A stretch of DNA of 40,361 nt from Pseudomonadota bacterium (GCA_963205235.1 CAUJIP010000062.1:1-40361); one strand, 5' to 3'. Positions 17,441 to 24,455 are shown, counted from the first letter of the stretch. Program-made: numbers and translations. The notes: generated by a model not told the origin, from the sequence alone.

Positions 17441-17462
17441 GTAGGTCGGGCTTCAGCCCGAC
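17441..17462 (+). repeat. REP-like palindrome with GTAG head (copy 1)
   Basis: GTAG (17441-17444) is followed by a perfect palindrome, GTCGGGCT-TC-AGCCCGAC (17445-17462). A GTAG tetranucleotide before a short palindrome is the hallmark of REP elements mobilised by RAYT (TnpA-REP) transposases. Confidence 0.65.
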
Positions 17463-17492
17463 TCTGCCGCAGGCCGGGACGAGCCCCGACTC

Positions 17493-17514
17493 GTAGGGTG
17501 CGCTACAGCGCACC
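17493..17514 (+). repeat. REP-like palindrome with GTAG head (copy 2)
   Basis: GTAG (17493-17496) is followed by the perfect palindrome GGTGCGCT-AC-AGCGCACC (17497-17514). It has the same architecture as copy 1, which lies 30 bp to the left in the same orientation. Related GGTGCGC/GCGCACC arms occur at 38056-38078. Confidence 0.7.
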
Positions 17515-17731
17515 GCCCCACGCCATCACCCCGCACCACGAGAGGGCCGCACCCTCCCCCGCGCGGGCGCAGAAACGGTCGATGGAGGCGCTTCATGGCC
17601 CAACCCCTCCCCACGCAGTTCGGGTGACCGCCGCCGCAAAGCGCCCTTCTGAGGGGGAGGGAGGCGCGGCGCGGCGGGCTTACGCCCTTGATTCTAGGAC
17701 AAGGCAGAATTGCTCCACCAAGACAGGAAGA

Positions 17732-17754
17732 AAATTAACCTAGGTGGTTGATTT
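17732..17754. promoter_or_regulatory. Putative operator of the XRE/ImmA pair
   Basis: AAATTAACC (17732-17740) and GGTTGATTT (17746-17754) form an inverted repeat with one mismatch around TAGGT. It overlaps the -35 box, the position expected for autorepression by the XRE-type protein encoded next. Confidence 0.6.
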
Positions 17755-17776
17755 TTCTTCGGCGGCACTCTATATC
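17748..17776 (+). promoter_or_regulatory. Promoter of the XRE/ImmA pair
   Basis: TTGATT (17748-17753) and TATATC (17771-17776) have ideal 17-bp spacing. The GGGAG ribosome site and ATG follow closely, giving a short leader. Confidence 0.75.
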
Positions 17777-17802
17777 TTGGGGTGCGCAAAGGGAGAACTA
17801 CC

Positions 17803-18168
17803 ATGGCAACCACAGAACTTGGAAAGGAACTTAGGCGCTTGAGGATCGACGGCGACGAACGTCTCTTGGACATGGCCGAACGAATCGACAAGTCTCCAGC
17901 CTTCCTTTCTGCCGTTGAGACTGGAAAGAAATCGCCTCCGGCAGGATTTGAAGAGCTTGTCATTAGCGCTTATCGTCTTGTTGGGGAAGCCGCAGCGAGA
18001 CTAAAGCGCGCAGCGGACCTTTCGCGCCGATCATTTACGTTGGAAGGGGATTCTTCTCTTCAGCGTGACACTTTTGGATTGATGGCGCGAAGGATGCACA
18101 CGCTATCAGAGGACGAACTCAACCGAATTCTCTCCATCCTAAAGACCGGCGAGGGCAAAGATGATTGA
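17803..18168 (+). CDS. XRE-family helix-turn-helix regulator (partner of ImmA/IrrE peptidase)
   Basis: This is a 121-aa DNA-binding protein. The N-terminal Cro/CI-type helix-turn-helix (about 5-55) reads LGKELRRLRIDGDERLLDMAERI and SPAFLSAVETGKKSPP. The second half is helical with no recognised domain. The ATG at 17803 follows AAAGGGAG. It overlaps the ImmA/IrrE gene by 8 bp. By family knowledge, such pairs act as a repressor and the metallopeptidase that cleaves it (ImmR/ImmA, DdrO/IrrE). The base composition is AT-richer than both flanks, which suggests acquisition. An operator candidate overlaps its promoter, so autoregulation is likely. Confidence 0.88.
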   Translation: MATTELGKELRRLRIDGDERLLDMAERIDKSPAFLSAVETGKKSPPAGFEELVISAYRLVGEAAARLKRAADLSRRSFTLEGDSSLQRDTFGLMARRMHTLSEDELNRILSILKTGEGKDD

Positions 18169-18700
18169 TCCCGAGGATTATCGCGTTCCGCCACTGAATT
18201 GGAGCCAAGTCGACGGCAAGGCTGACTGGCTACGGGGTGCGCTCCGCATGACAGATACTCCGTACATCGACGTAGTGCGCGTTGTAGAAACCATTATCTG
18301 TAACCAATTGGAACTTAGTGAGTTTCAAGTTTGGTCAAAAGCAGCGATGGGGGATTGTGAAGGCCAAACTTGCCCCCAAGGCACTTTCATTAGGTTCCGT
18401 GAAGATGTCTACGAAAAAGCCTGCAACGACGACTACCGAGCACGGTTCACATTCGCGCATGAGTTGGGCCACTTTCTTTTGCATCAGAACGCCCCAATGG
18501 CGCGTGCCTCTAGGACTGATGGCACCCCGGCTTACATGCTCGCAGAACCACAAGCGAACAGGTTCGCAGCAACACTTCTAATGCCGAAGCTACACATTTT
18601 CTCAGGAGACGAGGCTTCGGACCTAAAATCTAGGTTTGGCGTGTCTTGGGATGCAGCGAGCCACCGTCTGTCTGATCTGAAAAAGAAAGGTGAAATATGA
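18161..18700 (+). CDS. ImmA/IrrE family metallo-endopeptidase
   Basis: This is a 179-aa zinc peptidase of the ImmA/IrrE (COG2856) family. The active-site helix is RFTFAHELGHFLLH with His100, Glu101 and His104. The third ligand is expected in EPQANRFAATLLMP (Glu129), where the family keeps ExxAxxFAxxLLMP. An N-terminal helical region leads to a strand-rich part (GTFIRFREDVYEKACNDDYRARF). Its expected substrate is the XRE protein encoded just upstream, whose cleavage would derepress target genes. The usual targets (a mobile element or DNA-repair genes) are not next to it; only two tiny genes follow. Composition is AT-rich like its partner. Confidence 0.92.
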   Translation: MIDPEDYRVPPLNWSQVDGKADWLRGALRMTDTPYIDVVRVVETIICNQLELSEFQVWSKAAMGDCEGQTCPQGTFIRFREDVYEKACNDDYRARFTFAHELGHFLLHQNAPMARASRTDGTPAYMLAEPQANRFAATLLMPKLHIFSGDEASDLKSRFGVSWDAASHRLSDLKKKGEI

Positions 18701-18702
18701 AA

Positions 18703-18728
18703 AAGGCTCAGGTTGCAGCCTGAGCCTT
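18703..18728. terminator. Bidirectional-type terminator after the ImmA/IrrE gene
   Basis: AAGGCTCAGG (18703-18712) and CCTGAGCCTT (18719-18728) form a perfect 10-bp stem with a 6-nt loop, starting 3 bp past the stop codon. On the minus strand the stem is followed by a T-run; on the plus strand the tail is CTTCT. Confidence 0.85.
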
Positions 18729-18868
18729 CTCCGGAAATTCAGCATCGTGCATGAGGGGCTCGACGATGCCGAGCCGATCAGGCGACGTACTCAGCTTCCT
18801 ACGCAGGGCTGATAAGTAGTCGTTCCTCCCTGATTTGGCAAGATACGCCCCGCCGAAGGACCGTGGAC

Positions 18869-19009
18869 ATGAAGAAGCGCTCGCTTCCTCCTGCTCCGCC
18901 CGGCTTCCGTTATGTGTTCCGCCCTTGGCGCACATGCCCGAAGACCGGTCGCACCCTGTTCGCCAGCGCGTTCGGGCTGCGAGCTTGGCCTATTCTCGTC
19001 GCAGAATGA
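18869..19009 (+). CDS. Small aromatic- and basic-rich protein, 46 aa
   Basis: This is a 46-codon gene with ATG at 18869 and an AAGGA ribosome site 8 nt upstream. It is too short for routine gene calling. The protein is basic and compact: MKKRSLPPAPPGFRYVF at the start, then RPWRTCPKTGRTLFASAFG, then a C-terminal AWPILV. The arrangement PPGFRxVF, KTGR, FG and AWP looks like a small conserved module rather than chance sequence, because Gly, Trp and Phe are placed evenly and the end is clean. I do not know its function. It lies downstream of the XRE/ImmA terminator and 75 bp before a second tiny gene. A minus-strand frame (18935-18708) overlaps it but runs through the terminator. Confidence 0.55.
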   Translation: MKKRSLPPAPPGFRYVFRPWRTCPKTGRTLFASAFGLRAWPILVAE

Positions 19010-19084
19010 GCCAACGTCTCAAAATGCGGGTGGGCGGTGAGAACCGCCCATCTCTTCCAACCAAGCAAAATCTAGGAGATCAAA

Positions 19085-19198
19085 ATGGCTAAAGGTACGT
19101 TCAAGATCGGTCGCAATGCGAAGACTGGTAAGTTCACGACCGTGAAAACTGCCAGCACCAAGAAGTCCACGCATGTCGTCGAAACGATCAAGAAGTGA
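19085..19198 (+). CDS. Small lysine-rich protein, 37 aa
   Basis: This is a 37-codon gene starting at ATG 19085 with AGGAG about 6 nt upstream. The product is very basic: MAKGTFKIGRNAKTGKF at the start, then a Lys/Thr/Ser-rich middle and a C-terminal THVVETIKK. The pattern GxFKIGRxAxTGKF plus THVVExIK resembles small uncharacterised proteins common in alphaproteobacterial accessory regions, as I recall them; I cannot search for them here. Function is unknown. Size and charge would suit a nucleic-acid-binding peptide, which is only a guess. A stem-loop follows 9 bp after the stop. Confidence 0.65.
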   Translation: MAKGTFKIGRNAKTGKFTTVKTASTKKSTHVVETIKK

Positions 19199-19206
19199 CG
19201 GCAGTA

Positions 19207-19234
19207 GGGTGCTGGTTCGAATGGGCCAGCACCC
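19207..19234 (+). terminator. Stem-loop after the 37-aa gene
   Basis: GGGTGCTGG (19207-19215) pairs perfectly with CCAGCACCC (19226-19234) around a 10-nt loop. It is followed by CTTAAC, without a strong U-run. It is probably a terminator between this gene and convergent acuI. Confidence 0.6.
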
Positions 19235-19311
19235 CTTAACAAACCCCTAACGCCCACAGCTAACCCATTGGAATCCCTTGGCGAGCCCACCTGCCCACGC
19301 GCGGGCAGTCC

Positions 19312-20301
19312 TCAGCGGTTCACATCCACCACCACCCGCCCCTGCACGCCCCCCTTCAGGATCGCCGCCCCCAGAGCCGGAAGCTCCCCCAGCCCGACCT
19401 CCCGGACCATCGCCTCCAGCTTCCCCATCGGCAGGTCGGAAACCACCCGCCCCCAGGCCCGCACCCGGCGATCAAAGGGGACCGAGACAGAGTCGATCCC
19501 AAGCAGGTTCACCCCCCGCAGGATGAAGGGGATCACGCTGGCCGGCAGCCCAGCGCCCCCCGCCAGCCCCACCGCCGCGACCGAGGCCCCGTATTTCATC
19601 TGTCCCAGCACCCGCGCCAGCATCGCGCCCCCGACCGCATCGATACAGCCCGCCCAGGTCTCGCTTTCCAGGGGTCGCTTCACCGTCTCCGCCAGCTCCT
19701 CCCGCGGCACGACCCGCGAGGCCCCAAGCTCCCGCAGATACCCCGCCGTCTCCGCCCGCCCCGTCACCGCCGCGACCTGATAGCCAAGCTTGCCCAGCAA
19801 AGCGACCGCCACCGACCCCACCCCGCCCGAGGCCCCGGTCACCAGCACCTCGCCCCCCGAAGGCGTCAGCCCATGCTCCTCCAGCGCCATCACCGCCAGC
19901 ATCGCCGTGAACCCCGCCGTCCCGACCGCCATCGCTTTCCGCGTCGTCAGTCCCTGGGGCAGCGGCACCAGCCAGTCCGCCTTTACCCGCGCCTTCTGGG
20001 CATACCCCCCCCAATGGACCTCCCCCACCCGCCAGCCGGTCAGCACCACCTTGTCGCCCGGCTTGTAGCGGGCATCGTCAGACACCTCGACCACCCCCGC
20101 AAAGTCGATCCCGGCGACATGCGGCCAGGCCCGGACGATCCCCCCGCCGTTCCCCGACAACGCCAGCCCATCCTTGTAGTTCAGCGTGGAATACTCGACC
20201 GCCACCGTCACATCCCCCGCTGGCAGCGCGCTCTCGTCCAGCTCTCGGACATGAGCCACAGCGGCATCGCCTTCCTTCTCCAGAACCAGTGCGCGGAACA
20301 T
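19312..20301 (-). CDS. acuI: Acrylyl-CoA reductase (NADPH), AcuI/YhdH family
   Basis: This is a 329-aa zinc-independent medium-chain reductase that converts acryloyl-CoA to propionyl-CoA. In Rhodobacteraceae it serves DMSP and acrylate detoxification and 3-hydroxypropionate assimilation. The N-terminal half contains STLNYKDGLALSGNGGGIVR and GIDFAGVVEVSDD, typical of YhdH/AcuI. The nucleotide-binding motif is VTGASGGVGSVAVALLGKLG (about 150-169). C-terminal GVNLLGIDSVSVP is family-specific. No zinc-ligand cysteines of the alcohol dehydrogenase type are present. It is divergent from a beta-hydroxyacid dehydrogenase gene across a 96-bp spacer. Confidence 0.92.
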   Translation of the reverse strand: MFRALVLEKEGDAAVAHVRELDESALPAGDVTVAVEYSTLNYKDGLALSGNGGGIVRAWPHVAGIDFAGVVEVSDDARYKPGDKVVLTGWRVGEVHWGGYAQKARVKADWLVPLPQGLTTRKAMAVGTAGFTAMLAVMALEEHGLTPSGGEVLVTGASGGVGSVAVALLGKLGYQVAAVTGRAETAGYLRELGASRVVPREELAETVKRPLESETWAGCIDAVGGAMLARVLGQMKYGASVAAVGLAGGAGLPASVIPFILRGVNLLGIDSVSVPFDRRVRAWGRVVSDLPMGKLEAMVREVGLGELPALGAAILKGGVQGRVVVDVNR

Positions 20302-20397
20302 GATCGCCTCCCCTTTTGATCCCCTTCAGTCGGCCCGGCGGAACCCGGATTGTCAACCCGGCCGACCTGCCGCACTCTGCCCGCAAAGGAGACCCCA

Positions 20398-21282
20398 ATG
20401 ACCCAGGAACACATCGGTTTCATCGGCACCGGCCTGATGGGCCACGGCATGGCGAAGAACATCGTCGAGAAGGGCTACCCCCTCACCGTCACCGCCCACC
20501 GCAACCGCGCGCCGGTGGATGATCTGATCCAAAGGGGCGCGACCGAGGCCACCGTCGAAGACCTCGCCGCCCGGTCGTCGATCATCTTCCTCACCCTCCC
20601 CGGCTCGCCCCAGGTGGCCGAGGCCGTCGCGAAGATGACCCCGCATCTCAAGTCCGGCGCGGTGATCGTCGACTGCTCCACCTCTGACCCCACGGTCACC
20701 GAACGCCTTGCCACCGACTTGGCCGCCAAAGGCATCCACTTCGCCGACGCCCCCCTTTCCCGCACCCCGAAAGAGGCGTGGGAAGGCAAGCTTGACTGCA
20801 TGGTCGGCGCAGAGCCTGAGGTCTTCCAACGCATCCAACCCGTCATCGCCACCTGGGCCGGGAAGATCGTCCACATCGGCCGCGTGGGCGACGGCCACCG
20901 GATGAAGCTGCTGAACAACTTCCTCTCCCTCGGCTACGCCGCGATCTATGCCGAGGCGCTGGCCGTGGCCGCCAAGGTCGGCATCTCCACCGCAACTTTC
21001 GACAGCGTCATCCGTGGCGGCCGCATGGACTGTGGCTTTTACCAGACCTTCATGGGCTACGCTTTGGAGGGCAACCGCGAGGCCCACCGCTTCACCCTGT
21101 CGAACGCCTACAAGGATCTGCGCTATCTGGAGAGCATGGCCAACGCCGCCACGGTGACAACCACGATGGCGAGCGCGGCGAAGAACAGCTTTGCCGGGGC
21201 GGTGGCGCAGGGCGGTGCAGGGCCGGAGGACTATGTGCCGCATCTGGTGGATTTTGTGGGAAGGGCGAATGGTGTGAAATAA
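20398..21282 (+). CDS. NAD(P)-dependent beta-hydroxyacid dehydrogenase (3-hydroxyisobutyrate dehydrogenase family)
   Basis: This is a 294-aa oxidoreductase that oxidises a 3-hydroxyacid or reduces the matching semialdehyde. The N-terminal Rossmann motif is IGFIGTGLMGHGMAKNI (about 6-22). The substrate motif position reads FADAPLSRTPKEAWEG, whereas the common form is DAPVSGG, so the substrate pocket differs from standard HIBADH. The catalytic Lys lies in GDGHRMKLLNNFLSLG. The ATG at 20398 follows AAAGGAG; in-frame upstream codons are rejected for lack of a ribosome site. Divergence from acuI suggests a link to acrylate/3-hydroxypropionate metabolism, for example malonate semialdehyde reduction. 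That is inference. Confidence 0.88.
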   Translation: MTQEHIGFIGTGLMGHGMAKNIVEKGYPLTVTAHRNRAPVDDLIQRGATEATVEDLAARSSIIFLTLPGSPQVAEAVAKMTPHLKSGAVIVDCSTSDPTVTERLATDLAAKGIHFADAPLSRTPKEAWEGKLDCMVGAEPEVFQRIQPVIATWAGKIVHIGRVGDGHRMKLLNNFLSLGYAAIYAEALAVAAKVGISTATFDSVIRGGRMDCGFYQTFMGYALEGNREAHRFTLSNAYKDLRYLESMANAATVTTTMASAAKNSFAGAVAQGGAGPEDYVPHLVDFVGRANGVK

Positions 21283-21291
21283 GTGTCTCAA

Positions 21292-22050
21292 TCATTGTGC
21301 GGTTTTGTGCATCGGTGCAACGGTAACCTTGTAATCGCGGTGTGAAAGCCAGCTATGGCCACAGCGTTCTGCCGGGTTGCCGTGAAAATCAAGCGCGAAG
21401 CAGAAATCCTCTGATCTGCGCACATCGTCGAATGTGTCGGTATACTCTATGCAGCCCAAGAATAGAATTGTCTTCCCTTTGGCTAAAGCCAGAAGCGCGT
21501 CGTCGATTTGAAGCACTGGCCCGCCGATCCATCTTTCCTCCCCCGGGCCTAAGTGCAGCTTGGTTCGATACTCATCAGAGCGCTCCACGGGGTAGAATAT
21601 TGCGGCTGCCATATCATCAACAAATTTAATGTGACAAAACGCATAGACAATCATGCCTGGGCTTTGTCCAGTGTTCTTAAATCTTGGCCGTACATGAAAG
21701 CCCTTTGCTGGACCCTCAAGTGGAAAGTAAGCCGTTTCGCTTCCACTAAAGGTCAGATAGGCCTGCGTTTGAAGCCGCCCCATTCTGGCAGTGATAGCAA
21801 TAGCCTCTTGAGTTGCTTTGGTTGCAATTTCGGTCTGTTTCAATGTTTGACTTAATAGGACAACTGCCCAGGCACTCACGCCCGTGGCAATTAGACTAAA
21901 AATGGCCATAAGCCATTGAGCCAAGGTATCTTCTTTAGTGCTGACTACACTTTCCAAGCCCCACAAAGTGTAGAGAAAGAAGACAAGAGTTGTGCAACCA
22001 CCAATAACAAGTCCTAGCGCAAATGCGTTGCGCCCGCCTCCACCAAACAT
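21292..22050 (-). CDS. Hypothetical two-helix membrane protein, AT-rich gene
   Basis: This is a 252-aa protein I do not recognise. It has hydrophobic segments at about 10-30 (LGLVIGGCTTLVFFLYTLW) and 44-68 (WLMAIFSLIATGVSAWAVVLL), then a short helix (LKQTEIATKATQEAIAITARM). A beta-rich soluble domain follows (YLTFSGSETAYFPLEG, FKNTGQSPGMIVYAF, LHLGPGEERWIGGP). The ATG at 22050 has GGAG upstream. It lies 24 bp downstream of nrdJ on the same strand, so it may be read from the nrdJ promoter. Its codon use and GC content are clearly lower than its neighbours, which suggests recent insertion. Similar two-helix plus soluble-domain proteins are widespread as hypotheticals. Confidence 0.75.
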   Translation of the reverse strand: MFGGGGRNAFALGLVIGGCTTLVFFLYTLWGLESVVSTKEDTLAQWLMAIFSLIATGVSAWAVVLLSQTLKQTEIATKATQEAIAITARMGRLQTQAYLTFSGSETAYFPLEGPAKGFHVRPRFKNTGQSPGMIVYAFCHIKFVDDMAAAIFYPVERSDEYRTKLHLGPGEERWIGGPVLQIDDALLALAKGKTILFLGCIEYTDTFDDVRRSEDFCFALDFHGNPAERCGHSWLSHRDYKVTVAPMHKTAQ

Positions 22051-22074
22051 TGGAAACTCCTAAACTTTAATCCC

Positions 22075-24345
22075 TCACCCACACTTCGAATGTCCACACG
22101 ACCCGCAGGTCAGGCACCCCTCCACCATCCGCAGGTCATAGCTGCCGCAGGACGGGCAGGCCTTCCCCCTCGGGGCCTCGCCGACCCGCATCACCTCGGC
22201 CTTGGGGTCGGATTTCAGGCCCAGCCCCTCGCCTTCGATGAAGCCGATGTCGATCAGGTGGCGTTCGATCACGCCTCCGATAGCGGCCAGAATGGACGGA
22301 ATATAGCGCCCCTCCATCCAGGCGCCGCCGCGGGGGTCGAAGACGGCTTTCAACTCCTCCACCACGAAGGAGATATCGCCGCCGCGCCGGAACACCGCCG
22401 AGATCATCCGCGTCAGGGCCACGGTCCAGGCGAAATGCTCCATGTTCTTGGAGTTGATGAAGACCTCGAACGGGCGGCGGTGGCCGGCGATGACGATGTC
22501 GTTGATGGTGATGTAGAGGGCGTGTTCGGACCCCGGCCATTTGACCTTGTAGGTCTGGCCCTCCAGCGCGGCGGGGCGGTCGAGCGGGTCGGACAGATAC
22601 ACCACCTCGCCCCCCGTCACCGGCTGCGACGACACCGGCGCGGTCTGCTTTTCGCTGACGGTCAGCACCGACCCCGTCACATCGTTCGGCCGATAGGTCG
22701 TGCATCCTTTGCAGCCCTGATCCCAGGCGGCCATGTAGACCTGACTGAAATCGTCGAAGCTGATGTCCTCGGGGCAGTTGATGGTCTTGGAGATCGATGA
22801 GTCGACCCATTTCTGCGCTGCTGCCTGCATCCGGACATGGTCCAGCGGCGGCAGGGTCTGGGCGTTGACGAAATGGTCGGGGAGCGGCTTGTCGCCATGC
22901 TTTTCGCGCCAGAGGCGGACGGCGTAGTCGACGACCTCTTCTTCGGTGCGCGACCCGTCCTTCTGCAGCACCTTGCGGGTGTAGGCATAGGCGAAGACCG
23001 GCTCGATGCCCGAACTGACGTTCCCAGCATACAGGGAGATCGTCCCGGTCGGCGCGACCGAAGTCAGGAGGGCGTTGCGGATGCCGTGCCGGGCGATCGC
23101 ATCGCGGACGTCGGTGTCCATCTGCGCCATGTTGCCACTGGCAAGGAAGCCCGTCGCGTCGAACAGCGGAAACGCGCCCTTTTCCTTCGCCAGATCGACG
23201 CTGGCGAGATAGGCCGCCCGCGCGATAGCGTGCATCCAAAGCTCGGTAACCTTCGCGGCCTCTTCGGACCCGTAGCGGAGGCCGACCATCAGCAGGGCAT
23301 CGGCAAGGCCGGTGACACCCAACCCGATCCGCCGCTTGGCCTTCGCTTCCGCTTGCTGTTCGGGCAGCGGGAAGCGGCTGGCATCGACGACGTTGTCCAT
23401 CGCCCGCACGGCCACCCGCACCAGATGGTCCAGCGCCTTCATGTCCATGCTGGAGTGCGCCTCGAAGGCGTCCTTCACCAGTGTCGGCAGGTTGATCGAG
23501 CCCAGAAGGCAAGCACCATAGGGCGGCAGGGGCTGTTCGCCGCAGGGGTTGGTAGCGGCGATGGTCTCCACGTACCCAAGGTTGTTCATCGCGTTGATGC
23601 GGTCGATGAAGATCACCCCCGGCTCGGCGTAATCGAAGGTGGAGCGCATGATCTTGTTCCACAGATCGCGCGCCTCGACGGTCCGGTAGACCTTGTCGCC
23701 GAAGACCAGCTCCCACGGGCCATCGGCCTTGACGGCGGCCATGAAGGGGTCGGTCACCAGAACGGAAAGGTTGAACATCCGCAGCCGGGCTGGGTCGCGC
23801 TTTGCTTCGATGAAGGCCTCGATATCGGGATGGTCGCAGCGCATGGTGGCCATCATCGCGCCGCGGCGGCTGCCCGCCGACATGATCGTGCGGCACATCG
23901 CGTCCCAGACATCCATGAACGACAGCGGCCCCGAGGCATCGGCCGCGACGCCCTTCACCTCGGCCCCCTTGGGCCGGATGGTGGAGAAATCGTAGCCGAT
24001 CCCGCCGCCCTGCTGCATGGTCAGGGCGGCCTCTTTCAGGGCGGTGAAGATGCCTTCCATCGTGTCGGGGACGGTGCCCATGACGAAGCAGTTGAACAGG
24101 GTGACAGACCGCCCGGTGCCTGCGCCTGCGGTGATCCGGCCTGCGGGCAGGAACTTGAAGCCGTCCAGCGCGGCATAGAATTCGGCTTCCCATTTCGCGG
24201 GGTCGGCCTCGACCTCGGCCAAGGCCCGTGCGATGCGGCGCCAGCTGTCCTCGACGCTGCCGTCGATGGGCGTGCCGTCGGCTTCCTTGAAGCGATACTT
24301 CATGTCCCAAATGGCTTCGGCAATGGGGGCATGGAATCGCGACAT
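22075..24345 (-). CDS. nrdJ: Adenosylcobalamin-dependent ribonucleoside-diphosphate reductase (class II)
   Basis: This is a 756-aa class II ribonucleotide reductase that makes deoxyribonucleotides using coenzyme B12, independent of oxygen. The cysteine at TLFNCFVMG and the NPCGEQPLPPYGACLLGS block (radical-site Cys and Glu) mark the ten-stranded barrel. GLGVTGLADALLMVG and SVAPTGTISLYAGNVSSGIEP are typical. A C-terminal cysteine cluster (CPSCGS, CLTCGSCGHSKCG) forms the redox-active or zinc tail. The ATG at 24345 has AAGGA upstream. A promoter and a consensus DnaA box lie just upstream. No cobalamin riboswitch is apparent in the short leader. Confidence 0.95.
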   Translation of the reverse strand: MSRFHAPIAEAIWDMKYRFKEADGTPIDGSVEDSWRRIARALAEVEADPAKWEAEFYAALDGFKFLPAGRITAGAGTGRSVTLFNCFVMGTVPDTMEGIFTALKEAALTMQQGGGIGYDFSTIRPKGAEVKGVAADASGPLSFMDVWDAMCRTIMSAGSRRGAMMATMRCDHPDIEAFIEAKRDPARLRMFNLSVLVTDPFMAAVKADGPWELVFGDKVYRTVEARDLWNKIMRSTFDYAEPGVIFIDRINAMNNLGYVETIAATNPCGEQPLPPYGACLLGSINLPTLVKDAFEAHSSMDMKALDHLVRVAVRAMDNVVDASRFPLPEQQAEAKAKRRIGLGVTGLADALLMVGLRYGSEEAAKVTELWMHAIARAAYLASVDLAKEKGAFPLFDATGFLASGNMAQMDTDVRDAIARHGIRNALLTSVAPTGTISLYAGNVSSGIEPVFAYAYTRKVLQKDGSRTEEEVVDYAVRLWREKHGDKPLPDHFVNAQTLPPLDHVRMQAAAQKWVDSSISKTINCPEDISFDDFSQVYMAAWDQGCKGCTTYRPNDVTGSVLTVSEKQTAPVSSQPVTGGEVVYLSDPLDRPAALEGQTYKVKWPGSEHALYITINDIVIAGHRRPFEVFINSKNMEHFAWTVALTRMISAVFRRGGDISFVVEELKAVFDPRGGAWMEGRYIPSILAAIGGVIERHLIDIGFIEGEGLGLKSDPKAEVMRVGEAPRGKACPSCGSYDLRMVEGCLTCGSCGHSKCG

Positions 24346-24366
24346 GGGGCGAATCTTCCTTGAACT

Positions 24367-24375
24367 TGTGGATAA
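24367..24375 (-). promoter_or_regulatory. Consensus DnaA box in the nrdJ leader
   Basis: TTATCCACA on the minus strand is an exact match to the DnaA consensus TTATNCACA. It lies about 10-20 nt downstream of the start point predicted from the nrdJ promoter and 22 bp before the ATG. DnaA control of ribonucleotide reductase (nrdAB) is known in E. coli. Confidence 0.55.
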
Positions 24376-24390
24376 CTGGACGAAGGGCCC

Positions 24391-24419
24391 AAGATACGCC
24401 CCCGCCACCCCTTGGTCAA
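24391..24419 (-). promoter_or_regulatory. Sigma-70-type promoter of nrdJ
   Basis: On the minus strand TTGACC (24419-24414) and TATCTT (24396-24391) are separated by exactly 17 bp. No better pair lies in the 110-bp divergent spacer. Confidence 0.65.
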
Positions 24420-24455
24420 CTTGCAGGCGGCGCGACAGTCCCTATGATCCGGCGC

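Larger units (their letters stand above)
17235..17802. other. Intergenic region between rpsD and the XRE-type gene
   Basis: This 568-bp region contains, in order, the rpsD leader and promoter, two GTAG-headed palindromes, a GC-rich stretch with CCCTCCCC at 17605 facing GGGGAGGG at 17654, and the operator and promoter of the XRE-type gene. I see no credible coding sequence; the frames through it are proline/arginine-rich and family-free. GC content drops abruptly near 17690, where the accessory genes begin. Confidence 0.65.

Noticed and set aside
17249-17743. A 164-codon plus-strand frame upstream of the XRE-type gene
   Set aside because: It crosses the rpsD promoter and both palindromes and is dominated by Pro/Arg/Ala; it appears to be non-coding.
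18708-18935. A 75-codon minus-strand frame opposite the 46-aa gene
   Set aside because: It runs into the perfect terminator stem at 18703-18728, has no clear ribosome site, and shows no family pattern.
19207-19234. Possible tRNA because of a GGTTCGA string
   Set aside because: The string is the loop of a simple stem; no D-arm, anticodon arm or acceptor pairing can be built around it.
22075-24345. Cobalamin riboswitch for the B12-dependent reductase
   Set aside because: The leader between the predicted promoter and the ATG is about 40 nt, far too short for a B12 riboswitch, and no B12-box was seen.
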